DNA of 64,000 bases from Pseudoscleropodium purum (Eukaryota > Streptophyta > Bryopsida > Hypnales > Brachytheciaceae): assembly GCA_963969395.1 (NCBI GenBank), contig OZ017795.1, positions 23,541,063 through 23,605,062 of the forward strand, written 5' to 3'. The first letter of the stretch is position 1, and the number at the start of each line of letters is the position of its first letter. The notes below the pieces were generated by a model, which saw only the letters and a program-made list of their open reading frames with translations, did no database searches and was not told the DNA's origin. Below are positions 46,901-64,000 of the stretch, piece by piece. Position numbers and translations under genes: made by a program.

Positions 46901-48060
46901 TTTCTTCCATAAGCAAAGCCAAAATTCTAGTAACTAAGGTACAAACATCCCAAATAGTTTGGGCATTTATTTCTAACAAGTAGACTTCTATTGAAATTGT
47001 CCCTCAAAATGAAATTGAACTATTCTCATACTTAGTTGTGATTGGTTGGTTACTAGTATTCTAAATTTTGATTTTATAACAAGTTTATGTAATGAGTATA
47101 ATGGTCTAGGGAGCTTCTACTTTGAAAATTTGTAATAATTATATGTCTCACTCAAAAAATCTCTATAAAAAAATTTAAAAAAATTCATGGTTTTCAATTG
47201 CAAATATTAGAAAAATGTTTTTTTGTAAGGAAGGTCCTTTAACTACGCTGAATTGTTTATTTTTATGATTTTGGTTGTTTTGGGTGTTTTCACCTTTCCT
47301 CCATATGAAGATAGGCAAAAGATAAGTTGTAAGCAATGTCAAGCTAAACACATACGATAGAACAATTAGTCATACGATAGACATAATAATGCACTCAAAC
47401 TTCTTTACTTTGACTTTTTCAAAAACAATCTAAACTATCATTGATTGTAGTTACTTCATACATTTTTAAACTAAGAGGTAAACCAACCCATCACATGCAC
47501 AATAACTAATTTGCATTGTTGGTGTTGTTTAAAATTTTAAAAATATTTTTTACATGAAGACAAATGTGAGAAATGAAGAGAACCTTAAATTTTTTTTTGA
47601 CAAAATATAGATTTGTTATGAAATTTCAAAGTGTGCCACCCAATTTGGCCCCAAAGAGTCTTCAAAATACTCCCAAACTAACAAAAAGTGTATCCATAAT
47701 GGTCATCTTATTCTCCTACAATGGTCATAATATTTCCTAATATGGATACAACAAGAAGGCCCTCCCAAAAGTTATTTTTTACAATGAATTTATACTAAAA
47801 AGGTAGAGGTTTCCATTGTAGGCATTAATTACTCCATCATTGTCATTCAAGACATTGATTGTAGCTACTAACTCAAACCTATTGTAGCCCAAATATCATT
47901 TATTGGAAAAAAAAAGTCTATCATGGGTTGATGCAAGATTTTGATGGGTCAATTTTCAAGTGTCTTGTGACGGGGCATTTGTGTATGATGGGTTGGTTCA
48001 CCTTATATCATGATCAATTTTTAGGAACCTAGGCAATTAGATGATAAAGGTCAAGGTGTA
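43951..48060. other. AT-rich intergenic desert
   Basis: A minus-strand fragment of repeat family A lies at about 43950-44130 (CAACTTTGAAAATTTGTAACT on the minus strand). The remainder has no gene or structured element I could identify. Confidence 0.65.
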
Positions 48061-48275
48061 AGGTAGGGTGCTCTAAAAGCTACTTTGTTCTATCAACAAT
48101 CACTAACACAAAGGTTTCTTCAATATGCCGGAAGTGTACATTTTAGGAAGTGGTCGCTTTTAGTGATCACTATGTTTCAACTTCAAAAATTAGTAACTAA
48201 CTCCATGAAGGTCCAAACTATATGAAACAACTTGGGTTAGATGCCAATTCCATTTTTCTTCTTACAAAAATTTAC
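48060..48275 (+). repeat. Dispersed repeat family A/B, part A copy
   Basis: It contains GTTTCAACTTCAAAAATTAG, AACTCCATGAAGGTCCAAAC, GAAACAACTTGGGTTAGATG and CCAATTCCATTTTTC. Here the two halves split by the CACTA element in the 33480 copy are contiguous. Confidence 0.7.
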
Positions 48276-49650
48276 TGAAATTGTTTAAGGACTTTAGCTT
48301 CTCCCCAAATGCAATCAGCTCTTAAGAAGTTGCTTTAATATCAGGCACCTTACTTCAGCTTGGAAGCCATGGAGAGACGCGTGAGTGTGTGACTAGCCGA
48401 AAGGAGTAGGGTTTTAGGGTTTAAGGGTTTAGGCCTTTGCAGGGCAGGACAGCAACTTTCCAGTTTGTTGAGTATGCATTCTTGAAAGGAGTTTCAAACA
48501 CTTGGGCAGACCTCTTGATTCAAAATAGATCAAGGTACCTAAGATGCTATGATTCTTCAACCTTTTCTTACTTCGGCACAGATCGATCTTCTCCTAATTT
48601 GAGTTCAAGAATTGAAACGTTGATCCTCAACTGAACCGCCTATCCTAGGCAAATGCAGTTTCTTCCAAGCACAATGCAACCAACTGCTGCCGGAATGGGT
48701 TGTCCGGTCGACACCACTAACTCTAGAATGCGATGAACCGGTGGGCTTCACATTCGAAAATGCATATCATAGCCAAGAAGATCAACTGAGGGAGAATTAC
48801 AGTGCACATATAGAATGAGTGATTTCATAGACACAGTTACGCAACTCTTGGAATGTGAATCACAACCACCGTCCTTCAATGCAATTCACAGCAGCATTCT
48901 TAGCACACACTCTCGTACTGATCGAAAAGCACGGTGATTCATACCAAGTACAGAACCAGTTTTCATTAGTCTTTGAAGGTGATCAAAACTGAAACTCCCA
49001 ACTTGCAAAAAAAAGAAACGTTACTCCTCTGCGTCTATTTGAACAAAAACACAAGACGCCCTCAGGTTGAATAACGTAGTAGCTGCGCTTCATCACTACA
49101 CAAGAGATGATCGAAGTGAGGTATGAGAAGTCTAGTTCTGTTGCAATTGGAAGTGATATACTCAACGACTCTACTGGGAAAATGATAACAACGCTCACGA
49201 TGTTGTCTGAGGTCACAATCCAAAAAGTAATGCCAAATTTGTCACATTTCTTACCAACTTCAGTACTCTGTAGTGGTGTAATTGTGTGAAGGTCTGATGG
49301 TGGAGCGGGTAACTTGAAAATCTAGTGATTACAGAACATGTGTTGTGAGGAAATTGCAGAGCAGCACCTTTGCCACTCTTAAAACTACAAAAATTGCTAG
49401 AACGGAGGTGACGAACTGTCACTGCCGCAAGACACCAATGCAAAGGAGAAAACTAACTCCCCACGAGGTATCTTAAATCACTGGGGTTTTGCAAATCTAA
49501 AAAAAAAACTCAGGTTGTGATTTACAACGGTCTGTACACCTGTAACCAGCACGACACAAAATGCCGCATACACATTAGGATTGAAAGGCGTCACAAAAAT
49601 CTAGATATTGATTACACAAGATGTATACAATCAAAGTATGAAACTCTATG
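48276..49650. other. Low-AT unique-looking patch, no gene recognised
   Basis: This patch is clearly less AT-rich than its flanks. At 48408-48431 it has AGGGTTTTAGGGTTTAAGGG, three telomere-like repeats such as occur in plant promoters. A 65-codon plus-strand frame follows (48437-48634) but shows no domain. It may be a dead gene or an unrecognised small gene with its promoter. Confidence 0.4.
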
Positions 49651-52600
49651 AGAGCATCTTACGTGCTGGTTTTTTGGTACAATTAGAGATAGTTCTTTGA
49701 AAATTCATTCATATGGTGTTCAAATAATTCATGCAATTGTGCATTGGAATCCTCTTTTTAGTGTAGCCAACCCATTTCCAACCACTTAAGCAATTACGCA
49801 TATTTGGAGTGCGGGTTTTTTGAATTTGTAATTTTTCCCATGCCCCAAAATAGACTTTAGAAGGATTTTGCATTTTTCCAGAATTTTATTACACAAAACG
49901 TAATTACTATGAGTTTTTTAGTGGAAGATTTTTTTGACCTATAATGGTGATATAGACCTTTCTTGTTTCTGACCCTAGGCTGATTGCGAATTCAACCAAG
50001 GGTTGATTCCAATATTGAGAGTCTTATAGCCAATAGTAACACACTACAATTGCATTGGGAACTGTGCCATGATTAATTACTATTCATCTCCTATTGATTA
50101 GAAAGAAAATAGTCTATATCATGACAATGGAGGGGTGATCAGAAATGAGTCAGCTAATATAGCTTCCAATATGATCCAATAAAAATAGTGTACATTCAAT
50201 AATAGTATTTATTTTCAATTGTTGTTAGTGTCAATTATAGGTGGATATATCTTTAGTTAGTGCAAGTTAACATCCTTCTCCTAGTTTCTATTATAAAACA
50301 TGCACCTACATCAATAAATGCAAAACAATAATCAATTTCATTAAAATAGGCACAATTCCATCCCTAGAACTTGTAAAATACACCTACACAAGGTTCTAAA
50401 AATTGGAGTAGGTATAGATTTATGTCTCATGTTGCAGTGTACGTTGCACAGCTTGGAAGTGCCAAAATAGTGAAATACTACCAAATTATGAAAATTGATT
50501 TTAATAATGAATACTTCCTCTAAGATGTAATAGGAGAGTTTATAACCCCATTTTCTCTAAATTACTATCAATTGTCTTACAAATTATGATTGCTCTAGTT
50601 CTTAGTTAAAGAAAAGCATTATAATACATATGTCATTGACTACAAAACCCAAGTTTCAAATGGTTTGGAAATGATTCAAGGAACTTCCTACAGCTATTAG
50701 TAATTGACCATAAAAACCTCCACAAGAAATGAATATGGCTGAAGAATCACGTATACCTATATTATAGTGCTAATTTTTTTTATTGATGAACTCTGAAAAT
50801 TTGATAAAATATAAACACTTTCCATCTTTTACTTCATAGCATATCCACATGACATTGATAGTGGCTCTGTTTTCTCTTGCCTAATGCATAGTGTGTGAAA
50901 GCCAGATCTTTATATAAGAAGTTTTCTTGCAATTTTACAATGGATGATCGATTGTGTATGTAAATAGTTGGTCTACGAGAGAGATCCAACTTTCTTACAA
51001 TTCATATTATACACTTGCGATCAATGTGGCTACTGGCACGTCTATCCTAATCAATTACCAAACGCGAAAGAAAATCATGATCTTGTTTTCATAGAACTTA
51101 TGGAAAGTTGCAAAAAGATCAATGTAGAGACCTAATAATTATAGTAACTTACTCTCAAGTCTCAATGCTGAACAATTTTTGGATAGAATGTAGCAGCAAC
51201 AACCTTGTCCATGGTGCCCAAAGAATCTCTATGCAACCCTTGTTGAAAAGATGAAGTTCATCCAAGAAAGATGAAGCACCTAAATCCTACGTAGCAAAGT
51301 GAGTAGGGTTTAGGCTTATAGCGCACCGTTGTTAGGTGCATACTTGCAATAGTTTGGCACATAGCGTTGTGTAGGGTTTACAAAATGGCTTTAGGGGTTG
51401 ATCTTCCTATTTTTTGGTTTTATTAATAAAAAAGAAAGTTGAACATAGGGTGGGACAAATGTCCTTAGTACATGTATGAAGAAGTTGGGCGGGGAGGCAC
51501 TCACTTGGCCATTCTTCTAGCAATGGCGACCAAAGTCGCCATTGCTACATGTGTCCCCAATCTTATGCAACAATGTCTCCCAACACAAGGAAAATAAATC
51601 TAACTTTGCTATTTAGGAACTGACAATTGATTGATACCATTGCATGATAAATATCACCATATAGACACATTGAGTGACCAAGATCTTAATGAAATGGCAA
51701 TTCTAAGGATAGGTAGTATATTATAGCCTAGTACTAAGCTAACCCCTTCAAGTCTTGGAGTGTCTTTTGGGGTTCAAAAACATCATTAAGTGTTGTAGTC
51801 CAAAATGTCACTAAGGTATACAAATCTCAACTGGTCAATCTTATGGTGTATATGTTGTAGATGACAGGAATGAAATTTTGAGTCATTTAGCCTTATAGAT
51901 TGCAAGATTATTATGTTTTAGTATAAAAAAAGGATGTTAAAATTTTCCTACTTAGCAACAATTTTGGAGGTGAAATTCAATTTCTAAACCTATTCAAATG
52001 AAACAAATGTAATTATAAAGTGCTTCAAAAGCAGCATAAAAACATTGGTGAAAGAAAATATCATTCAGTTGACTCATCATGTCTACAAAATGACTTAGAA
52101 ATGTCAAAAAAATAGAAAGAAGACTCAATGCAAAAAACACATCTAAGGGTGAACTTCATTCTATTAAAATGCGTCTTAGTCACTCATAACTTCTTGGATT
52201 GAGATTAAGTTTTAACCACATAAATGAAACTAGTATGCGCAACTCTCCCAAAAAAATTTATTGGAAATAGACACTATGACAAAGAAACAAGCCACTAAAG
52301 TTCACTATAATCCAAAAATGTTTGGATTTTGAACTTTGAATTGCTCCTAAACATTCAAAACACCTTGGATTGGCATGAAAATTTTATGATAATAACTAGA
52401 CTGCAAAATCTGACAAAAAAAAATTGACAACAAACATTGAATGAAGGAGATACAAGCCCTCTAGAAGTTGGGGCCATCAAGATGCAATTTGGTGAACTCA
52501 AATTGACCCCATGAACTTTGAATGGCTTCCAAAAAATCAGTACATCTTAGATTGATCTGAAATTTTTACCACCCAAACTAGTACTAGAGAGAGTGCATAT

Positions 52601-54619
52601 TTCACGATAAGTTTTATTGAATTCAGACATTGGATGCAAAAGTTACAACATTTCGAATTGGACTTCCAAACGATCTGAGGACACTTTTGGCGCATTGGAC
52701 GGTGAGGATTCGTCAAGGAGTTCATCATGAGTGAGAGCTTCAATCAATGTTAAATTGGGAATAACTTAAAAGTCCTGGGTACCCAGACAAAGATGACAGA
52801 CAGTAATCGTATGACAATTGCTGCACTGCAAATTTCAACAGTGAGATTTCATGCTCAATTTTCAATCAATTACTTGAGCAATATCATGACAAAGAGCTAT
52901 ACACTGATTGAATATTGATAATTGTAACCTATGACAATTTAAATGTACTTGTACATGTGTCACCTAGTGATAAGACATTTAGAAAAAAAATTCCAAACTC
53001 TAGCCCAATACCAAGCCCGGATTCAATTGACCACCACCCCTATTTGTAATTTCAGATTGAAATTTGGGAATTGCAATCAATATGGGATATATTGTTGCAT
53101 TTGTATTGTATTATATATCCATATATGTCTTTTGTATCCATATTCGTATTTGTATCTTAGAGTGACAGCTATTGATTTTTGGCAATCAATGGTGTGAGAT
53201 TTTTGACAAATGGACAACATTGGTGGTACTTTCATTTATTTATTTTTGGCAAATTGGATGGCCAAGATTTTCAAGGCTGGGTGTAAATTTGGCAAGGGTG
53301 TTCACATCTTTTCAAGAGATAGTGAAATTAGGTTGTCCCTCACTAATTTCTCAACATTTTAGACTATATTAATATTTATTGATACTATACAAAGATGCAT
53401 AAATTTTTATCAACCGAGAGCCATGTGTGATATGGATTGGTATAGTGTATTAAGGCCTGGTCTAGAGAGTTGCATGTGCTTCCTTATGGACAAACATGGA
53501 GTCATGAGGTAACTTTTCTAGGTAAAGCAACCTACTTGTTGAAGCAACCTAATTTCACTATCTTGTGTATTGAAAATGCTCAATAATAAGTATGATTCAT
53601 TGTTAACCCCTAAAGGTCAAAATTGCATTTTTTGGTAACATAGTGATTTTGTGCAGTTCACTATAAATGGAGTTTTTATTTATTTTTGCTAAAAATTTTA
53701 CACAACATGTGACCAAGGAGTAACTTTAAGGCCCGACAATTTTCATAACTTTTAACTACATGGTTCAAAAGTTATCACATGATATGTAATTTTCAATATT
53801 CAACGAGCAGTCCAAAAAATTCTTCAAAAAACACTTATCAAAAATAAAAATTTGCAATTGATTTTCTAGATTTACATATATGTGGAAAGCTTTGAATCAT
53901 TCTATTTTGATTTACAAGAGAAAAGTTATGAGGTGTTCTAGTTTGCAGGTAGTTATGGACTCCCTACTTGAAAATAAACTTTGGATTCTTCTATTCAACT
54001 CAATTTTCAATATATTTTGAAAAAAATAAAAGCATATGATGTAGATTGTTTATTACTACATTACCAGTGATGGAATTGGAATTTTTCAGTTTTGTAATTA
54101 AATTCTTAACAATTAAGTGTTTTTAATCACTTTGTACTTCTTTCTATTTACTATTTTTTACTATATGTTGTGTAATACCAAATGGTCTAAAACTTTTCAA
54201 GCATGTAGCCAACTTGCCTTGAAGAATGAACCCAAAGAATAACCACCATTTTGGACATTTTGTCATACAAATGTGACCTTGCAAAGTGCAACAACTCGTA
54301 TTTTCATAGGGCCAAAAAAATGATTTTTGTCACTTTCAAATGCTAATATCTTGCAATCTATATAGTGGGAAGTTCAAAAATTTTCTTGATATCTTTTCAA
54401 ACTAGTTTACTACAAGATCCTACAATTATATGTGTCCAAAAATGTTTTTCATTTAAGTTTTGCTCCTTGTATTAAAAGTGGGAGTTTCGGAGCGTATTTG
54501 GTGAAAAACATAGTCTTCAACCTTTAGAGGTTATAATACATCTTCTAGCTCATAATATTAAAATCAAAACAAGAAATTGAAGGTACACAAAAAATACAAT
54601 AGAGAATACACAAAGTATT
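49651..54619. other. AT-rich intergenic desert
   Basis: It begins with a fragment of repeat family part B (about 49680-49790: TTCATTCATATGGTGTTCAAA, GCATTGGAATCCTCTTT). Nothing else could be identified, and the open frames are short and biased. Confidence 0.65.
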
Positions 54620-55004
54620 TCTAAGGTAGAAGTACCTATTTCGGATAGCTTAAGCATTTTAGACTGGATGATGTGGGAAAGTCATAGGGAACTCACTTCA
54701 GTGTGTGCAAAAATAAGGTTGTGGAAGAATGCCAAAGAAATTGAAATTTTTTCACCAAAAATGAATATTTTATTGAATTTAAAAGTGAATTTTGCTCTTA
54801 GATCCATTCCTATTTTATAGACTCACCTATTGTGGTCAGCTTTGGCACTTCTCCCTAAGTCAAGAAAGAAGAGAGATGAATGGACGAGAAAGTACAAACC
54901 AAAAATATTTTTTAATGACCACTGCATTCAACTATTGTCTACAATAGGTTAGTCTATGATACAATTACAAGGGGCCTCTCCGAAATAGGTACTTCTACCT
55001 TAGA
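54620..55004. mobile_element. Unclassified element with 26-bp perfect terminal inverted repeats
   Basis: TCTAAGGTAGAAGTACC... at 54620-54645 is repeated exactly in inverted orientation at 54979-55004. The total length is 385 bp. The AT-rich interior has no coding capacity. No convincing target duplication was found, so the superfamily is open. Confidence 0.6.
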
Positions 55005-56280
55005 TCATATCATAGAAGTAGTACAAGAGACAAATCTTTCCTCATCACATATACCATTAGAGGATTTCTAGGGGGTCAAGAGGGCCATTTCAAGCTAGTA
55101 CTCTCAGCAATTCCCCCCTTGCAATTTCGACAAATGGTTGTTCCCAAAAAAATTCATTCTTGAAATGAAGAAAAGAGTTGAAATTTTAAAATTTTTTTTC
55201 CAGATATGGTAGTTGCAATGCCATTGCAAGCTACTGTAGAGTAGTTCTCGTAGTTTGGAAATTGTCGGAAACTCATAGCCTTCCCAACCCCCAAAAAATT
55301 CTCCAATGCATTTGGACAATGTAAGGAGGTCTATTTCCGTGTAGGTACAAGAAGAACAAGTAATCAAGAATGGCACATTATAATTGGGATATTGGACTCC
55401 CAATTTTGCAACCAACCCTTAATCATAAATAGAATGATCTATATAACCAACATCGGATGAACAAAATTTTCACCTAGGAAATTTATGGTAATTTGTTTTG
55501 GCAAATAAAAATGTGAAAAATTATAGAATCATTCTACTTTTGTATACAAAGAAATTTTTCCTTTGAACATGCATCTGCTCTAAATATGTTCAATTGCATA
55601 AATGGTCAGAAATGGATTGGCTCCTTTACTTAGCTTGAAAGCTATGAACCATGTCGCAAATTGTTTTTTGTATGCTCAACCATCTTTCAAAGCTCCACCA
55701 ACTATGTAGTAGCTTCCACCATATTTCACCATATCTATGCAATACTTAGTTTAATTTTTGGACGTGCATTTGTGCTTTTTTTTCTCATTGGTGGAGGTTG
55801 CTATTTTAGCCAAATGATTCAAAATACTATCACAAGAACATGACTCTATCAAACCAAGTGCAAGAGTTGCACATGCCCAATAGGATAGTGTGTTAGGTGC
55901 TCATTCTAAAAAAGTCAAGTTGAATTTTTTGGTGTCTATGGTGGAGGAGATTTTGAAGGCCGGGCTCTCTAATGGTCAAGTTGGACACTCTTTTTGTGAA
56001 ACAATGGAGATGCTCTTATGAAGAAAAGTTTGTCAAAAGTTTGTATAAGAATGTTTGAAGGAATATTTGAAAGAATATTTTCTTAGTTTTCCTCAGTAGA
56101 TGAATTATTAAATTGACACAAACTTCCTCACACATAGCTTCTGTCAATGCAAAGACTCCTCCCCTTCAGTCGAGAGTCCATAAAAACAATTAAAAAATCC
56201 ATGTGTTTAAAATAAAAATAAAATAAAATAAATAATAATAATAATAAAATCCCTGATGGCCAGAGTTCCAGACCCATTCC
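55005..56280. other. AT-rich intergenic DNA
   Basis: No gene could be supported. There is a short AATAA/ATA microsatellite at about 56213-56248. Confidence 0.6.
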
Positions 56281-56778
56281 ACCTCTCCTGTTATGATATT
56301 TGTTTTCAATATTGAACTCAAGTACTATGCACGAGATGGATGAAAACGAAGAGGGATGGATGAGAAACAACACCAGTAGACCCCGCATCCGTCCGTCCGT
56401 CTCTCTCCACTGCCCGTTCCCTCATCACAGAACCATGATTGTCGCGATGGCTGCGTTGCGAGTCTTCCATTGCTCTGAAGCTGTCTCTCAAGGTTGGACT
56501 TGGCCACACTCCAAGCCAATGTCACAGAGCCAGAAATAGACACACCTGAACAGTTCCGTCCCACTCTCGAAAGATCTCTACAGTACACTAGACTCTGTTC
56601 TGGCATTTGATTTCGCCCCATTGTTAGATCGGCTTTACCGCGTCCCGGAGTTTCTCGCCAACTGGCACTGGACGCATTTGATCTGCATTTGAAACGCAGT
56701 TTTCCAAGCTTGGATGGGGATGTTTCGGAGCTTTCATTGCGGTTTGTTTTAGGATCGAGTCGGTTTTGGGGAGTTTGG

Positions 56779-56786
56779 AACCCTAA
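56779..56786 (+). promoter_or_regulatory. Telo-box upstream of the LysM gene
   Basis: AACCCTAA lies about 150 bases upstream of ATG 56938. The preceding sequence from about 56280 is GC-balanced, consistent with a promoter and 5' untranslated region. Confidence 0.35.
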
Positions 56787-56937
56787 CTCGCGGATTGCGA
56801 TGTATGCTCAGTGCTGAGCAGCAGATCTACCTGATCGCTCGAAGGATTTGAACGCGGAGCTAGATTTTTTGGTTTTTTTTGGTTTAGGTTTAATCTGAGT
56901 GGTTTTTGTTCACTTCGGTGTTCGATTGGATTCTTGT

Positions 56938-58740
56938 ATGGGGCCACCAAGCCTTCCGGGAACCGAGAAGGAGTGGACTAGGGCTGACATGCCGTCTTCT
57001 AGTTTTGTGGTGGACGATTTACGAAGTGAGGCAAGCACTTCGGGGAGTAGTGGACCCTACATCGAACACATTGTGACGAGGCTTGATACTCTCGCCGGCG
57101 TTGCCATTAAATATGGTGTCGAGGTAAAGATTTGTGAAGGAAGGTTGTTATTGGGTTGTAAGTTAGGGTTTGTTGTGCGCTGGCAGCCGATCTCACTTTT
57201 TGGTTGGGCGTGTGCTTGCAGGTGGCAGATATCAAACGTTTGAATGGGCTCACGACCGATTTGCAAATGTTTGCACTGAAGGCTCTTCGGATACCGACAC
57301 CTGGCAGGCATCCTCCTGGATCGAGGTTTGATTGTTGTTTCCTTACTCAAGTTGTGATCGGGTTTTGGAAAAGAGATAGCTTCAAAAAACGTCGTAGGTG
57401 CTTAAGGGTTAGGGTTAGTCAAAGTAAGGAATGGGGTTTTGGTTGGGTTGCAGATCTACTACTCTTGTGGTATACTTTCTCTTTGATCACTGGATATCCT
57501 TATTGTGATTTGAGAATCCCGGTTGTGCATTCTCTATTGTAGCGAAACATTTTGCGTGCAACTTCAAGCATTTAAACCAATATGTAGGAGTGTGCTTTCA
57601 TTGAGAGCTCACTCCAGGGCTCATCGAGGGATCACTTTGGGTACAAGAGCCAAATCCGTTGAGATCAAATTGTTTATTCTCTCTGAGATGATTTCTTGTG
57701 CAATCTTTCAAAGTGGGAGGTTGTAGACCACTATTGAAGGGATACTAGACAACCCCATTTCCTTTCAATGGTCAGCGGCCAAAGACGTTTAACCAATTCA
57801 GGCTTAATTCAAGGCCAACCAAGTGTATGAATAGATGAGTTGCTGTTGGTTATAGGGGTCAGTCAGTAAGAGATGTGATCAGTTCCCCAAGGGTATTTGT
57901 ATCCTCTACCTTCGGGAAATCCCTACTGTGATTTGAGAATCACAGTTGCATGTAGATTTTTTTCATGTCTAAGAATTAATTCTTAAAAAAAAAGTCTGAT
58001 AGGGTGGTGGCCACATGTCTTGCAGATTTGAGAATGGTCCACCCACTTCTCACCTGCACCCTGCTGGTAGCCACGACCATAGTTTTCCAAGCAGCAAGGC
58101 ACAAGAAACATCGACAATGGCGTTGTTGCGAAACTATTACGGTCTACCTTCCGCAGCAGGGGAAGACGGCGTAGAAATGGCTACCATTAACCCTGACAAG
58201 GAAACCGGTGATGTATCCTTTGTGCCTGTGCACCGCCCACCTAACTCAACTCACTCTCGGCGACATTCCACGGGGGATTACAGGACGTGTGGTTGCACAC
58301 GAGAATCTTGTAACCACGTACTTGGTTCCTGTTGGTCGACGAATGCGCCAGAATCGACAGAGACCAGCCTTCTGATGAAGCCTAGTAAGGAAATATTAAG
58401 AGAAGGCGAATTATCGAGTAAAGAAAGACCCATCAGGAGGCGAACAAGGGACGATGTCAATGACAAAGCCAACTTCTCTAAGAGGAACCCTGCAGCACCA
58501 AGAGTGAAGGATTCCAACTTGAGCGAAGGACCAACCGGAATGAAGAGCATTAGAGATGCTCTTTTAGGAAGGAAGGAGTCTGTTGAGGGTCTTTTATCGA
58601 AGGTGATGCCGATTACTACTCCAGCTACCTCCCAAGAAGGTGGCAGGCCTTTACATGAAAGGGTGCCTTCGACAGGATCGTTTAACCTATTCGAAGGTAT
58701 CACATCAGTGTATCGCAACGCTAAAGCTGCCTTGGATTAG
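56938..58740 (+). CDS. LysM domain-containing protein, intracellular type
   Basis: Exons are 56938-57123, 57222-57325 and 58026-58740, giving 334 aa. Introns of 98 and 700 bp have GT-AG ends and phases that keep the frame. One LysM domain spans residues about 41-87: YIEHIVTRLDTLAGVAIKYG, then VADIKRLNGL, then MFALKALRIPTPGRHPPGS. LysM modules bind N-acetylglucosamine glycans. However, there is no signal peptide or membrane segment, and this pattern (LysM followed by PGRHPP and a long Ser/Arg-rich tail) is that of a conserved plant group of non-secreted LysM proteins of unknown role. The rest of the protein is low-complexity, with basic and Ser-rich patches (for example KERPIRRRTRDD). It is not a receptor kinase. 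Confidence 0.9.
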
Positions 58741-59947
58741 GTTAATATTTTTTATCCTTTTTCTGAGTTTGGATATGCTGTCTTGGATTGTGCTGCCGCC
58801 TTCTTAAGTAATAGATAACTGGCAGAAGGCTCGGATACTAGAGACAGTTGTTGGACATTACCCTCTCCTTCAGACTTAATCAGGACCGTTAGATCTTAGA
58901 GATCTGTGATTCTGAGAGTTAAGGGATGGATCCTCATTACTCCGTTTCCAATTGCATGCTTCCTGTGGCTCCGTGCTGCTCCATGAAAGTGTCGAGAGGT
59001 TTTTGGTTAGTTGTCACGTCTTCGTCTTCGCAAAGCAAGGACTTAGTTCTCTTTGCCAACATTGGAGCAAACCTTTGTGCAGCCTTGCTTGCGGAGTTCC
59101 GTCCTGGAACTTTAGATTAGTCTACGATTATTTCACATTCTTTGGCTCACTGAGTCCCTCTGCGTAGAGAATAAGAGGTTGTACTTTACGTGTCGCTTCT
59201 TAGTATGTAGTGTTCAATTATACAATGAGCACCATCCTTATGAATCTATGGTATTTCAGTTTCTGGTTAAGCTACTCGAGGAAACGAGCACTTAACTCCA
59301 TGAACTGTTCAGTTTTATGTTGTGTACAAATACAGTTCTCAAATACAGTTCAGTTTTATGTTAACGTTGGTTTCTGTAACATAATATATCTATTTACACG
59401 TTGACTGGTTTGGGCATCACATTTTTATTCAAGGTCATTAGGAAGTTGTTTTGGCAGCTGTATAGCAAAACTTATGTCAAAATTGGAGAATATGCGAATT
59501 AGTTACTGATTTGTAGCCGGAGTTGTGCGAGACTACGCAAATAATTGTTTGGTATGATTGTCTCCTGAAGTTTGCCTTGTGAAGAGTGGGGAGGCTTCGG
59601 ATGACCCTCGGCATATCATAAATAATGATCCAAGTAGATTTGCTGCTTACTAGGAGAATAGTATTCAAGATTCATTCATAACATTCCTCAGACTATCTAA
59701 TTTTAAATTTGCTTGATTTAAGGTTGAAAGACTATTGTACAGAATGCATATCTGCAGTTCTACAAACAAGTGGTATGCTGCATCCTCTACCCTTGAGTGA
59801 CAACAATGTTTGTCTTCCTGTTATCATCACTTCAAGCCTTCAGAGTTTCTAGAGCGTCTGGAATCAAAGTACACCAGTATGATCAATTCTATGAGGGAAA
59901 GAAGCAGGGACTACTTAATAGGCACATTCTCGTGTGTGTTTTTGGTA
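58741..59947. other. Tail-to-tail intergenic region between the LysM and hexokinase genes
   Basis: About 1.2 kb separates two convergent stop codons, so both 3' untranslated regions should lie here. TACAAATACAGTTC / TCAAATACAGTTCAGTTTTAT at about 59310-59360 is a short direct duplication. No gene is seen. Confidence 0.6.

Positions 59948-64000
<4,053 letters not shown>

Overview
This is nuclear DNA of a land plant. Spliced plant genes (R2R3-MYB, hexokinase, an intracellular LysM protein, a TKL-type kinase) lie as islands in long, very AT-rich intergenic DNA full of decayed transposons. The two-kinase TKL architecture and the MYB complement suggest a seed-free plant, most likely a bryophyte (moss-like). 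That placement is inference from family resemblance, not from a database search.

Layout. 1-2.2 kb: relic of a piggyBac-type transposase (minus strand). 2.3-12.2 kb: AT-rich desert with nested small transposons, including a PIF/Harbinger-like element with TTA target duplications, an older inverted copy of it, a 160-bp hairpin MITE and a 43-bp LINE tail. 12.75-14.36 kb: R2R3-MYB gene 1 (plus). 14.4-36.9 kb: mostly desert. It holds a CACTA-type hairpin, a GC-rich hAT-type MITE with a perfect 8-bp target duplication, a LINE relic with a recognisable reverse transcriptase, and a CACTA-type element inserted in a dispersed repeat. 36.96-38.38 kb: R2R3-MYB gene 2 (minus), a convergent paralogue of gene 1. 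40.75-42.61 kb: a tandem pseudokinase-kinase gene (minus) whose last kinase subdomains are cut off by two small compensating indels. 42.6-56.2 kb: desert. 56.9-58.7 kb: LysM-domain gene (plus). 59.9-64.0 kb: a nine-exon hexokinase (minus) that runs off the right edge of the window.

The genes do not form a pathway or cluster. Both MYBs carry the motif after the R3 repeat that is typical of subgroup 9 (MIXTA-like) factors, which control cuticle and epidermal traits in other plants. Hexokinase is primary metabolism and sugar sensing. The LysM gene and hexokinase are tail to tail with about 1.2 kb between them.

Exons were placed by hand from GT-AG sites, reading phase and family conservation; none is backed by transcripts. 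I found no tRNA, rRNA or CRISPR array. The richest structure in the window is the transposon archaeology: several elements have exact ends and target-site duplications, so their order of insertion can be read directly.
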